This document shows positions 24,953-33,012 of a stretch of DNA of 64,000 nt, piece by piece. Each line of letters starts with the position of its first letter. The first letter of the stretch is position 1. The notes under the pieces are model-generated. The model ran no database searches. It had not been told where the DNA came from and saw only the letters and a list, made by a program, of their open reading frames with translations. Source of the DNA: Domibacillus enclensis (lineage in GTDB: Bacteria; Bacillota; Bacilli; Bacillales; Domibacillaceae). The DNA is taken from positions 186,001 to 250,000 of the forward strand of contig NZ_FTLX01000004.1 of the NCBI RefSeq assembly GCF_900156125.1, given 5' to 3'. A program made the position numbers and the translations under genes.

Positions 24953-25613
24953 ACAGCTGCGGGAGAAATGCCTGCCGATCTGGCGGCAAAACCATCAGCA
25001 TCCGTTTGTGACAGGAATGGGAAATGGCACGCTTCAAGCGGACAAGTTCCGGTTTTACATGGTGCAGGATTATCTGTATTTAATTCAATATGCAAAGGTG
25101 TTTGCGCTCGGTGCCGTGAAGGCAGACGACCTCGCCACGATGGGTAAATTCGCGGCGCTTTTAGATGGGACGCTCAACGAAGAAATGGCGCTGCACCGGC
25201 AATACGCCGCTCGTTTTGGCATTACGGGAGAAGAGCTTGAGGCAGCCCAGGCGTCTCCGGTCACACTTGCTTATACGCATTACATGCTGCATGCGGCTCA
25301 AAATGGCACGCTTGCAGATGTCGTAGCAGCGGTTCTGCCATGTGCGTGGAGCTACTGGGAAATCGGCAAGGAGCTGAACCAAATTCCAGGTGCGGCGGAG
25401 CATGAGCTGTACGGGGAATGGATTAAGATGTATTCCTCTGATGAGTTCGGCCAGCTTGCCCAGTGGTGCATCGATTTAATGGATGAGCAGGCGGAAGGAA
25501 AATCAGAAAGAGAGCGTGCACGTCTGGAAGAGATTTTCCTCAATACAACCCGGTTTGAATATCTGTTCTGGGATATGGCCTACAACGGGGAAATGTGGCC
25601 GGGCGATGCGTGA
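24939..25613 (+). CDS. tenA: Aminopyrimidine aminohydrolase, TenA (class C)
   Basis: 224 residues from ATG 24939 behind AAAAGGAGA; the in-frame upstream start inside ylmB lacks an SD. Asp44 (FYMVQDYLYL) and the nucleophile Cys135 (LPCAWSYWEIG) fall at exactly the positions known in B. subtilis TenA. It hydrolyses 4-amino-5-aminomethyl-2-methylpyrimidine to HMP, returning degraded thiamine to the pathway. Coupled by overlap to both neighbours in the operon. Confidence 0.95.
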   Translation: MKFSEQLREKCLPIWRQNHQHPFVTGMGNGTLQADKFRFYMVQDYLYLIQYAKVFALGAVKADDLATMGKFAALLDGTLNEEMALHRQYAARFGITGEELEAAQASPVTLAYTHYMLHAAQNGTLADVVAAVLPCAWSYWEIGKELNQIPGAAEHELYGEWIKMYSSDEFGQLAQWCIDLMDEQAEGKSERERARLEEIFLNTTRFEYLFWDMAYNGEMWPGDA

Positions 25614-26370
25614 AGCTGTGCTTGAGTTCCGGGATGTATCGTTTTCCTACAGTGGAAAAAAGCCAATTTTGGATCAGTTTCATCTCACGGTGCATGATCG
25701 TGAATTTGTCACCATTATTGGGGCAAGCGGGTCAGGGAAAAGCACGCTTTTTCGCTTGATCACCGGGCTTGAGCAGGAAGAAGCCGGAACGATCCGCTTA
25801 AACGGAGAAGCCGTTCAAAGCCGGCACGGACGCACGGGCTATATGCCGCAGCAGGATCTGTTAATGCCGTGGCGGACCGTCCTTCAAAATGCCGCCGTGC
25901 CGCTTGAGCTGGCGGGGATGAAGAAAAAAGAAGCTGTGGAGAAAATGACCCCGCTTTTAACGGAATTTGGGCTGAGCGGAACCGAGCATAAATATCCGTC
26001 TGAACTGTCCGGCGGCATGCGGCAGCGGGTTTCTTTTTTACGGTCCATTTTAACCGGATCGAATATTTTGCTGCTGGATGAGCCCTTTAGTGCACTGGAT
26101 GCCATCACCCGGCTGTCGATGCAGGAATGGCTGCTCGATCAGTGGGAAAAGCGGGAGAAAACCATTTTGTTCATTACGCATGATGTGAATGAAGCACTGT
26201 TTTTGTCCGACCGGATTTTTGTGTTTCAGGACACGCCGGTACAGTCGCTTCAAGAGGTTGTTGTGCCGCTTGAACGGCCGAGGACATTGCGGGCTATGAA
26301 CGATCCGGCTGTCCTGGAGATGAAGGATCGGCTCATAGACCAGCTTCGGGGCAGGGGGACCGTGCGATGA
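25606..26370 (+). CDS. thiZ: Thiamine precursor ABC transporter, ATP-binding protein
   Basis: 254 residues from ATG 25606, which overlaps tenA by 8 nt. Walker A GASGSGKST (39-47), Q-loop MPQQDLL (80-86), signature LSGGMRQRV (134-142), Walker B ILLLDEP (154-160) and H-loop ITHD are all present. It most resembles NitT/TauT-type ATPases, as ThiZ does. It energises uptake of formylaminopyrimidine with ThiX and ThiY. Confidence 0.85.
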   Translation: MREAVLEFRDVSFSYSGKKPILDQFHLTVHDREFVTIIGASGSGKSTLFRLITGLEQEEAGTIRLNGEAVQSRHGRTGYMPQQDLLMPWRTVLQNAAVPLELAGMKKKEAVEKMTPLLTEFGLSGTEHKYPSELSGGMRQRVSFLRSILTGSNILLLDEPFSALDAITRLSMQEWLLDQWEKREKTILFITHDVNEALFLSDRIFVFQDTPVQSLQEVVVPLERPRTLRAMNDPAVLEMKDRLIDQLRGRGTVR

Positions 26371-27113
26371 TGAAAAAATACGGACCGGCTGCCCTCATTG
26401 TTCTTTTTCTGTTTGGTCTATGGGAATTGGTTTCTCGAATCATTAACCTGCCGTTTATCTTTCCGCCGCCGTCCGGTGTAGCCGTTCGGTTTTGGGAGCT
26501 GAAAGAGACGCTTGTTCTGGACCATTTGCCGTCAACGCTGGCTATTATCCTCCTCGGACTGGCGATTTCCATTGTGCTGGGCGTCAGTCTGGCTGTCTGG
26601 ATGGTCATGAGTGAAACGGCAGAGCGCGCGTTTTATCCGCTCGTTATTTCTTCTCAAATGATCCCGACTATTGCGCTTGCGCCAATTTTTATTATGTTTT
26701 TCGGCTATGGCATTTGGAGCAAGGTTGTCGTCACGGTGCTGATTACGTTTTTTCCCATTACGGTCAACACGTTTGATGGACTGAAGTCAAGCAGCCGGGA
26801 GCTTCGGGAGTTAATGCTGACGATGGGCGGGACGAAAAAAGACATCTTTTTCAAAGTGCAGGTGCCATCGGCCAAACCGCATTTCTTTTCCGGCTTAAAG
26901 GTGGCGGTCACACTCAGCGTTATTGGTGCGGCCATTGGCGAATGGCTCGGCGCCCAGTCGGGACTTGGGTACTTCAGCCGCCGGATGATGACGCAGTTTG
27001 ATGGAGCGGCTGTGTTTGCGCCGATAGTTCTTCTATCCGTCGTCGGCATTGCTTTATTTTTAATCGTGAAAATAATGGAATCAAAATCAATGAAATGGAG
27101 GAAGTTAAAATGA
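26367..27113 (+). CDS. thiX: Thiamine precursor ABC transporter, permease
   Basis: 248 residues with six membrane helices. The cytoplasmic EAA-type loop ELMLTMGGTKKDIFFKVQVP contacts the ATPase. This is the BPD_transp_1 family (NitT/TauT type). ATG 26367 overlaps the thiZ stop by 4 nt and its own stop overlaps thiY by 4 nt, a tightly coupled operon. Confidence 0.85.
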   Translation: MMKKYGPAALIVLFLFGLWELVSRIINLPFIFPPPSGVAVRFWELKETLVLDHLPSTLAIILLGLAISIVLGVSLAVWMVMSETAERAFYPLVISSQMIPTIALAPIFIMFFGYGIWSKVVVTVLITFFPITVNTFDGLKSSSRELRELMLTMGGTKKDIFFKVQVPSAKPHFFSGLKVAVTLSVIGAAIGEWLGAQSGLGYFSRRMMTQFDGAAVFAPIVLLSVVGIALFLIVKIMESKSMKWRKLK

Positions 27114-28117
27114 AAAAATGGACAGCAGGTATTCTCGCGGCGATGCTGCTTGCAGGGTGCGGATCAAGTACAAACGAAGAAGGAGCGGGGGAAGCAGGCG
27201 GCAGTGAGGAGATGCAGGATGTCAGCTTGATGCTCGACTGGTACCCGAATGCCGTTCACAGCTTTTTGTATGTGGCAGAGGAAAAGGGGTATTTTAAAGA
27301 AGAAGGCATCAATCTGGATATTCAATTCCCGGCCAATGCAACCGATCCAATCGGCATGGCGGCATCGGATCAGGTTACAATGGCCATCACGTATCAGCCT
27401 GACGTTATCGTTGCGCGCACTGAGCAAAATGTCGGAGTGAAATCGGTCGGCACCATTGTAAGAGAGCCTTTAAACCGTGTTGTGTCTCTAGCTGAAAGCA
27501 ATATCAAGTCACCAAAGGATTTAGAAGGCAAAACCGTTGGCTACACCGGCATTCCATTGAATGAATCGATTGTCAAAACAATGGTCGAGGAAGATGGAGG
27601 TGACCCATCAAAGGTCGAATTGGTGGATGTCGGGTTTGAGCTGAATTCAACGCTGATCAGTAAGAGGGCCGATGCAGTCGTCGGCGCTTATATTAATCAC
27701 GAGGTGCCGCTGCTTGAATTTGAAGGCTATCAAACCGCAAACTTTGATTTAACGGAATACGGTGTTCCGTCGTTTTATGAGCTCATTGCTGTTACGAGTG
27801 ACAAAACATGGGAAGAAAACCCGGAGCTGATCCAGGCTTTCTGGCGCGCGGCTGAAAAAGGCTTTGCGGATATGAAGGCTAATCCAGATGAAGCGCTGGA
27901 CATTTTAATGGCCAATCAGGAAACAGAAAACTTCCCGCTTGAAGAAGAGGTAGAAAAAGAAAGCATGGCGATTTTGCTGCCGCTTATGGAAGGGGAGCAG
28001 GGCTTCGGCTATCAGGAGGAAGAGCCATGGCAGGAAACAGCGGACTGGATGAAGGAAACAGGCTTAATTCAAAACGATCCGGTTATTGACGATTTGTATG
28101 TCAATATGCCCGAATAA
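27110..28117 (+). CDS. thiY: Formylaminopyrimidine-binding lipoprotein
   Basis: 335 residues from ATG 27110 behind GGAGG. Lipoprotein signal ending in LLAGC (Cys16). The mature part is an NMT1/THI5-like binding protein: DWYPNAVHSFLYVAEEKGYF at the start, and QPDVIVART and VGYTGIPLNE further on. ThiY of this family binds N-formyl-4-amino-5-aminomethyl-2-methylpyrimidine outside the cell for ThiXZ. Last gene of the riboswitch operon, followed by a terminator. Confidence 0.9.
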   Translation: MKKWTAGILAAMLLAGCGSSTNEEGAGEAGGSEEMQDVSLMLDWYPNAVHSFLYVAEEKGYFKEEGINLDIQFPANATDPIGMAASDQVTMAITYQPDVIVARTEQNVGVKSVGTIVREPLNRVVSLAESNIKSPKDLEGKTVGYTGIPLNESIVKTMVEEDGGDPSKVELVDVGFELNSTLISKRADAVVGAYINHEVPLLEFEGYQTANFDLTEYGVPSFYELIAVTSDKTWEENPELIQAFWRAAEKGFADMKANPDEALDILMANQETENFPLEEEVEKESMAILLPLMEGEQGFGYQEEEPWQETADWMKETGLIQNDPVIDDLYVNMPE

Positions 28118-28120
28118 GTG

Positions 28121-28150
28121 AAAACTGCCCGAAAATTCGGGCAGTTTTTC
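28121..28150 (+). terminator. Terminator of the thiamine salvage operon
   Basis: AAAACTGCCCGAA (28121-28133) and TTCGGGCAGTTTT form a perfect stem with a 2-base tip plus adjacent bases, ending in a T run. Confidence 0.9.
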
Positions 28151-28199
28151 TCGTTTTCGTGTACAATAAGGATGAGCTACTAATAGGAGGGAATAAGCC

Positions 28200-29090
28200 T
28201 TGCTTACTAACGATCTTGATTTTCGACTAGAGCCGAGACTAACAGAATTATACGATGAACATAAAAAACGTTCTGCTAAAATAGACTGGGGTTATCATGA
28301 GTTTTTGCCGTGGGATAAAGCAATGGATTTTCGCCGGGTGCCGTGGGACCCTTCACAGGTAACACTGCCGCCGAACATCGTTGTAGCGATTGAAACCGCT
28401 CTTTTAACAGAGGTGAACCTGCCCTGGTTTACATCCCATTTAGCCCAGACCTTCAGAGGGTCACTGACGATTATTCAAGATTTTGTGCATACATGGACAG
28501 CAGAGGAAGACCAACATTCGAACTTGCTGGAAACGTATTTGCTTATTACGCGCAGCGTCGAGCCGATGAGGCTGCATGAGCTTCATAAAATGACAGTCGA
28601 AAACGGGTGGGAGCCTGATTTCCATACACCGTTTGAAACGATGGTGTACACATCTTTGCAGGAGCTTGCGACGATGGTGTTTTACAACAACGTGGCAAAG
28701 GAAGCGAACAAGCATGATCCGGACCTCGGAAGGCTGCTTCGCCGCCTTGCGAAGGATGAAACGCTTCATTATGCGTTTTACCGTGATGTCATCAAGTTTC
28801 ACCTGCAGCTGGAGCCGAATTACTGCTATTACCTTGGCCATGTTATTAAAAATTTCCAAATGCCTGGAGCCGTTATGCCGGACTTCGACGACCGCATGGC
28901 GATCATTGCAAAGGAAGCCAATTATGGCCCGCTTGAATACTTTGACCAGGTGCTTGATGTTATTATTAAATACTGGGACATTGAAAACCTGCGTCCGATT
29001 GCGCCTGAGGCTGAAAAAGCCCGCCTTGATATTTTGAAATATCATGCCCGGATGAAGCGGGTAAAAGAGCGGTTCATGCGCTCGCAATAA
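28200..29090 (+). CDS. Acyl-ACP desaturase (soluble diiron, FA_desaturase_2 family)
   Basis: 296 residues from TTG 28200, chosen because AGGAGGG at 28185-28191 is ideally spaced. Diiron ligands of the plant/mycobacterial DesA type: a Glu in IETALLTEVNLPW, EEDQH (102-106), Glu154 in TSLQELATM and DETLH (186-190). These soluble enzymes insert a double bond into acyl chains on acyl carrier protein using O2 and ferredoxin. This differs from the membrane desaturase Des of B. subtilis. No ferredoxin gene is adjacent. Monocistronic, ends before a structured leader. Confidence 0.8.
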   Translation: MLTNDLDFRLEPRLTELYDEHKKRSAKIDWGYHEFLPWDKAMDFRRVPWDPSQVTLPPNIVVAIETALLTEVNLPWFTSHLAQTFRGSLTIIQDFVHTWTAEEDQHSNLLETYLLITRSVEPMRLHELHKMTVENGWEPDFHTPFETMVYTSLQELATMVFYNNVAKEANKHDPDLGRLLRRLAKDETLHYAFYRDVIKFHLQLEPNYCYYLGHVIKNFQMPGAVMPDFDDRMAIIAKEANYGPLEYFDQVLDVIIKYWDIENLRPIAPEAEKARLDILKYHARMKRVKERFMRSQ

Positions 29091-29148
29091 CCAGCACGCT
29101 GTGAACGTAATGAATAAAAAGAATAATATGATAACAATCTGTTTGTCC

Positions 29149-29247
29149 GGGGAAAATCATGATACAGTAATGCCATCCCCTGATGTGAACAGTTGTGTGT
29201 CACATCCCCAGGGAAAACGAAGCGCCGCGCTTCGTTTTCTTTTTTTT
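29149..29247 (+). promoter_or_regulatory. Structured leader with terminator before the AEC permease (candidate attenuator)
   Basis: GGGGA at 29149-29153 can pair with either TCCCC at 29176-29180 or TCCCC at 29205-29209. GATGTGA/TCACATC (29182-29188/29200-29206) forms a stem that includes the second site. A strong terminator follows (AAAACGAAGCG, 29214-29224, with its complement and nine T). A TATGAT -10 at 29127-29132 would start transcription just before it. No known riboswitch consensus fits. Confidence 0.4.
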
Positions 29248-29268
29248 TGATTTGGAGGCGGTTACATA

Positions 29269-30198
29269 ATGGCTGTTTTTATGAATGTTATGATTCAAAT
29301 TATTGTCCCTATGTTTCTGCTTATTGCAGCAGGTGCATATTTACACCGGAAATATACGCTTCATATGCCGACGCTGTCACAGCTGACGGTCAACTTTCTG
29401 CTGCCAATGGTGTGCTTTGTGAATATTTACGAAACGAATTTATCAGGCTCCACGGCGGGCATCGTTATGGTGTATTTGCTGCTGTTTAACGGGCTGCTGA
29501 TCGGTGCAGGCATCATTATTTCAAAAGCGGCCGGCTTTGACCGCAGGTTGTCGTCGAGCTTTCAAAACAGTGCAGTTCTGAGCAATTCTGGCAATTATGG
29601 TCTTCCTGTAAGCGGCCTTGTGTTTGCGGCAAATCCTCTCGGGCTTTCCGTACAAATTATCATTTCCATCTTTCAAAACCTGCTCACGTATACGTGGGGC
29701 TTTTATAATTCGGTTTCCGCTTCAGAGAATGGAGCGAATGTGTGGAAAAAAGTGCTCCGGCTGCCAGTGCTGCATGCGCTAATCCTGGCGGCTGGATTAA
29801 AAGCCGCTGGCATCGGAATACCGCAGGCCATCTGGTCGCCTATTGAGAATGCCTCGAACGCCTTTTTAGCCGTCGCGTTGATAACGCTTGGCGCCCAGTG
29901 TGCGTATATGAAAATAACGTCTATTTCAAAGCCGCTCCTTTTGGCCGTGCTGACAAGGCTGATCGTTTCGCCGGTGATCGGTCTGCTCGTTATTTTTTTG
30001 CTTGATGTGGATGGGACGCTTGCACAGGCAATGTTTATCGCCAGCTCTTTTCCAACCTCCCGAAATAGTGCCCTGCTGGCGCTTGAATACGACAACTATC
30101 CTGAATTTGCTTCTCAGGCAGTGATCGTCACAACCGTTCTCAGCAGCGTGACCGTCGCCATCGTCATTTATTTAGCCAAAATCTGGTTTCCTCTTTAA
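29269..30198 (+). CDS. Auxin efflux carrier (AEC) family permease
   Basis: 309 residues with about ten membrane helices. NSGNYGLPVSG in the middle and SSFPTSRNSALLA near the end are the two half-helix signature regions of the AEC family (bile-acid:sodium symporter-like fold). Bacterial members move carboxylates such as malate or malonate; the substrate here is not deducible. SD TTGGAGGCGG (29251-29260). Preceded by a terminator-bearing leader that may control it. Confidence 0.75.
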   Translation: MAVFMNVMIQIIVPMFLLIAAGAYLHRKYTLHMPTLSQLTVNFLLPMVCFVNIYETNLSGSTAGIVMVYLLLFNGLLIGAGIIISKAAGFDRRLSSSFQNSAVLSNSGNYGLPVSGLVFAANPLGLSVQIIISIFQNLLTYTWGFYNSVSASENGANVWKKVLRLPVLHALILAAGLKAAGIGIPQAIWSPIENASNAFLAVALITLGAQCAYMKITSISKPLLLAVLTRLIVSPVIGLLVIFLLDVDGTLAQAMFIASSFPTSRNSALLALEYDNYPEFASQAVIVTTVLSSVTVAIVIYLAKIWFPL

Positions 30199-30267
30199 GC
30201 GCGGTTTTTAACGAACCGTGCTCTTTTTCGTTGTGGTAAAATGAAAGGGACGAGGGAGGGGTTTTGG

Positions 30268-31599
30268 ATGATTGAAAACTGGATGGCGGAAGTGCAGAAG
30301 ACGCGGCGTGCGCTCCGCTCAACTATATTAGAGACCGTCTTGAATGAATTTGACTCACGCATTACGGGCCTGAATCATGAGAAACGCAGACAAAAATACC
30401 GGCAAATGGCGGAAAGCCCATTCCGTTTTTTCCGGGGGAGCACCTATTTATTTTATTATGATGTGTCAAAGATTCCATTTTCCTTTCATACACCGGAGGA
30501 TAAGCCGACGTGGCTTCAAGGCGACATGCACGTCGAAAATTTCGGTGCCTTTCAAAACAGCGAAGGAGAAATCGTCTACGATGCGAACGATTTTGATGAA
30601 GGCTACATGGGATCGTATGTATATGATTTGCTTCGAATGACGGTTAGCATCGCTCTTTATTGTGAGCAGTATGGGCTTGAGGATCAGGAGGAGCGCATGC
30701 GTGCCTTTCTTCAGGCGTATTACAAGCAGCTGAAAAAATTTGTGAAAGGCAAAGAGGACCCGGTTACGCTTTTTTATACAGAAGAGAACACGAAAGGCCC
30801 GGTTCGAAAAGTGCTGAAAAAGCTCGAAAAAAGAGATTCCGCAAGGCTGCTTGAAAAGTGGACGGTGAAAGAGGACGGTTCACGGATGTTCGAGCTTACA
30901 GAAGAATTTACTTCTGTGTCACAAAAGGAACAGGAAAAAATTGAAGCGGCCTGGCAGGACTACATCGACAGCTTGGATGAAGCAGACCGGAAAAAGAGTG
31001 AATTTTATGAAATAAAGCATATCATTCGAAAGCATGGCTCGGGGACAGCCTCGATCGGCCTTGACCGCTATTATATTTTAATAGAAGGAAAGAATGATTG
31101 CGAAGAAGAGCTGGACGATATCATTTTAGAAATGAAGGAAGTCCGTGCTCCGGTTCCGGCTTATTTCATGCCCTATAATGAAGAGTTCTGGCTGAAGTAC
31201 AGCCATCAGGGCGAGCGTGTGATCACTACTCAAAAAGCGATGCATCACCATGATGATCCCTTTTTAGGCTTTGTGACGATGGAAGGCCGTCATTTTTATG
31301 TAAGGGAACGGTCGCCGTTTAAAAAGCGGGTGAAGCCCGAGGAAATCGAAAATGAAAAAGAGTTTGATAAAGTGCTGGATGTGTTTGGCGGCATTGCAGC
31401 GAAGATTCATGCAAGAGCCGATATTGACATTGAGCATTCTTTGTTGGATTACCACAGCGAAGAAGAGATTTACAAGGCCATTGGTGATCAGTATGATGCA
31501 TTTGAGGCACAGCTTATATTTATGTCCTGCGCCTACAAGGAGCGGGTGAAGCAGGATTACGTTCTGTTCTGCGGCTGGCTGAATACGAAATTCACGTAA
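30268..31599 (+). CDS. DUF2252 family protein
   Basis: 443 residues from ATG 30268 (SD GGGAGGGG, 30253-30260). DUF2252 proteins have a kinase/aminoglycoside phosphotransferase-like fold. Here WLQGDMHVENFGAF (catalytic-loop-like GDxHxxN) and DANDFDEGYMGSYVYDL (DFD metal site) are intact, and a charged insertion occupies residues ~150-230. Activity of the family is not established. Cytoplasmic. Stands alone between two terminators. Confidence 0.8.
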   Translation: MIENWMAEVQKTRRALRSTILETVLNEFDSRITGLNHEKRRQKYRQMAESPFRFFRGSTYLFYYDVSKIPFSFHTPEDKPTWLQGDMHVENFGAFQNSEGEIVYDANDFDEGYMGSYVYDLLRMTVSIALYCEQYGLEDQEERMRAFLQAYYKQLKKFVKGKEDPVTLFYTEENTKGPVRKVLKKLEKRDSARLLEKWTVKEDGSRMFELTEEFTSVSQKEQEKIEAAWQDYIDSLDEADRKKSEFYEIKHIIRKHGSGTASIGLDRYYILIEGKNDCEEELDDIILEMKEVRAPVPAYFMPYNEEFWLKYSHQGERVITTQKAMHHHDDPFLGFVTMEGRHFYVRERSPFKKRVKPEEIENEKEFDKVLDVFGGIAAKIHARADIDIEHSLLDYHSEEEIYKAIGDQYDAFEAQLIFMSCAYKERVKQDYVLFCGWLNTKFT

Positions 31600-31626
31600 A
31601 AAAGAACTGCCGCGGCAGTTCTTTTT
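31598..31626. terminator. Terminator between DUF2252 gene and ykkD
   Basis: AAAAGAACTGCCG and CGGCAGTTCTTTTT form a near-perfect stem usable from both convergent sides. Confidence 0.85.
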
Positions 31627-31631
31627 CATCG

Positions 31632-31946
31632 TTATGAGACGATTTTTAAGCCGATAACTGAAACAACAATCATGGATATGAAGAGAAGACGCTTTGCATC
31701 ACGGGGCTCATTATAAACAATCATGCCGAGAAGGGCGCTTCCGACGGTGCCGATGCCGGTCCAGACGCCGTACGCGGTTCCCATCGGAATGGATTCCATG
31801 GCAATCGACAAGAAAAGAAAGCTCAGGCCAAACCCGCCAATGAGCACGATCCAGGAAAGGACGTTTTTTTTTCGGCTCACCATATTCATTCCAGCCACTC
31901 CGGCCACCTCGAGGATACCGGCTGTGATTAATAGAAACCACGTCAT
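31632..31946 (-). CDS. ykkD: Small multidrug resistance (SMR) subunit, YkkD-like
   Basis: 104 residues and four membrane helices. The conserved Glu in AGILEVAGVAGMN (helix 1) couples protons to export. GTAYGVWTGIGTVGSALLG is the SMR helix 3-4 signature. The sequence closely follows B. subtilis YkkD. It overlaps ykkC by 4 nt; the pair should form a heterodimer. In B. subtilis and many bacteria ykkCD-type pairs export guanidinium or cationic drugs. Here control is by a TetR repressor and no guanidine riboswitch is present. Confidence 0.85.
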   Translation of the reverse strand: MTWFLLITAGILEVAGVAGMNMVSRKKNVLSWIVLIGGFGLSFLFLSIAMESIPMGTAYGVWTGIGTVGSALLGMIVYNEPRDAKRLLFISMIVVSVIGLKIVS

Positions 31947-32278
31947 GATGAGACCACATCCTTTTCAACGGTGACTACCTTCAACCCGATAATGCCTGTC
32001 AGAAGAAGGCACACGAGCCATATTTTTGCCCAGCTGAACGGAACACCAAATACCGCCATTTCCAGCATGACAGTACCTGCTGTGCCAAGCCCGACAAAGG
32101 CGGCATAAACTGTTGTGGCCGGCAGCTGGCTGGAGCAATAAATGAGCAGCCCGAAGCTGACAGCGATCGCAAGAACCGTTAATACCCATTCAATAGTGGA
32201 ATCTGCATGCTTTAGTCCCGCTGCCCATCCCACTTCAAAAAATCCCGCGACAAGCACGAGAAGCCATTTTATGTTCAT
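31943..32278 (-). CDS. ykkC: SMR subunit, YkkC-like
   Basis: 111 residues from ATG 32278, which overlaps the tetR stop (ATGA). Four membrane helices, essential Glu in VAGFFEVGWAAGLKHAD, and TTVYAAFVGLGTAGTVMLE as SMR signature. The order ykkC then ykkD and the sequences match the B. subtilis pair. Confidence 0.85.
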   Translation of the reverse strand: MNIKWLLVLVAGFFEVGWAAGLKHADSTIEWVLTVLAIAVSFGLLIYCSSQLPATTVYAAFVGLGTAGTVMLEMAVFGVPFSWAKIWLVCLLLTGIIGLKVVTVEKDVVSS

Positions 32279-32811
32279 TTCTTTTCCTGCTCCTTTAAAA
32301 AATAATGTGTAAATACACGCCACGCTGTATCCAGCCGCTTTTCGGAACGTTTTTTCGTTCCATAGCAAAGCTCGACTGCGATGCTGTCGAAAATGAGCGT
32401 ATACATGACCGCAGCGTCTTCTTTTTGATCATCCGGAATGCGCTCAAAGCCGTAGATCTTCCCTTCAAGCGACTGGAGAAGGACATCATATTGTGCCATA
32501 ATCTCCTTTTTCAAAAAGTCAGGCGAAAAAAAAGAGCTCGTCACTAAAAACCGGAACCGTGCATCCTGTTCATATAAATGCAGCATCGACGACAGCAGCT
32601 CATATAAATCCTCTGTGGTGGCAATCCGCTGCTGCTCCGCTTCAAATGCTTCTTCAGCCAACACCTCGAATAAATGATCCTTGCTTTTGTAATGCGCATA
32701 CAAGGATGGCTTTTTAATGCCGACCCGTTCGCTGATCTGCGCAAGCGAAGTACCGGCGTAGCCGTGCTCAGCAAAAAGAGAAGCGGCTTCTTGCTTAATT
32801 TTTTCTTTCAT
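32275..32811 (-). CDS. TetR family repressor of the ykkCD operon
   Basis: 178 residues. N-terminal HTH region: AASLFAEHGYAGTSLAQISE then GIKKPSLYAHYKSKDHLF, the TetR_N pattern. The C-terminal ligand domain is divergent. ATG 32811 is preferred over 32817 because GGAAGG (complement of 32820-32825) is 8 nt away. First gene of the tetR-ykkC-ykkD operon. An 18-bp palindrome overlapping its leader is a likely operator, so autoregulation by the exported cation is expected. Confidence 0.85.
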   Translation of the reverse strand: MKEKIKQEAASLFAEHGYAGTSLAQISERVGIKKPSLYAHYKSKDHLFEVLAEEAFEAEQQRIATTEDLYELLSSMLHLYEQDARFRFLVTSSFFSPDFLKKEIMAQYDVLLQSLEGKIYGFERIPDDQKEDAAVMYTLIFDSIAVELCYGTKKRSEKRLDTAWRVFTHYFLKEQEKK

Positions 32812-32822
32812 TTTCATCGCCT

Positions 32823-32840
32823 TCCTACCGTTCGTTAGGA
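32823..32840. promoter_or_regulatory. Putative TetR operator
   Basis: TCCTACCGTTCGTTAGGA, an imperfect 18-bp palindrome (14 of 18 symmetric) just upstream of tetR and overlapping its SD. Its form resembles operators of other TetR repressors of efflux genes. Confidence 0.6.
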
Positions 32841-32882
32841 ATAATAATAGCACACTGTATGCAGAGGGGCAAGAAAAAAACG

Positions 32883-32998
32883 TATCGCCGGTACATGAAA
32901 AAGAACGCCGATAGCAAAGACGCGATCGCCGGAATGTGGAGGTATCAGCGATCGCGCCCTGGTTATCGGCGCTAACAAATAAATATCGGCGTTAGCCG
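32883..32998. repeat. TATCGGCG repeat cluster, copy A
   Basis: Six units about 20 nt apart: GCC-type cores at 32884, 32906 and 32925, and GGC-type cores at 32944, 32965 and 32985. CGCGATCGC (32921-32929) pairs with GCGATCGCG (32948-32956), and AACGCCGATA (32904-32913) pairs with TATCGGCGTT (32984-32993). Lies between the argJ stop and the tetR promoter. Related to 58061-58195. Confidence 0.8.
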
Positions 32999-33012
32999 CA
33001 GGATTTAGTTGA

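Noticed and set aside
32854-33012. Guanidine (ykkC) riboswitch before the ykkCD-type operon
   Set aside because: The tetR-ykkC-ykkD leader contains a TetR-type palindrome and repeat units but none of the conserved ykkC RNA elements.
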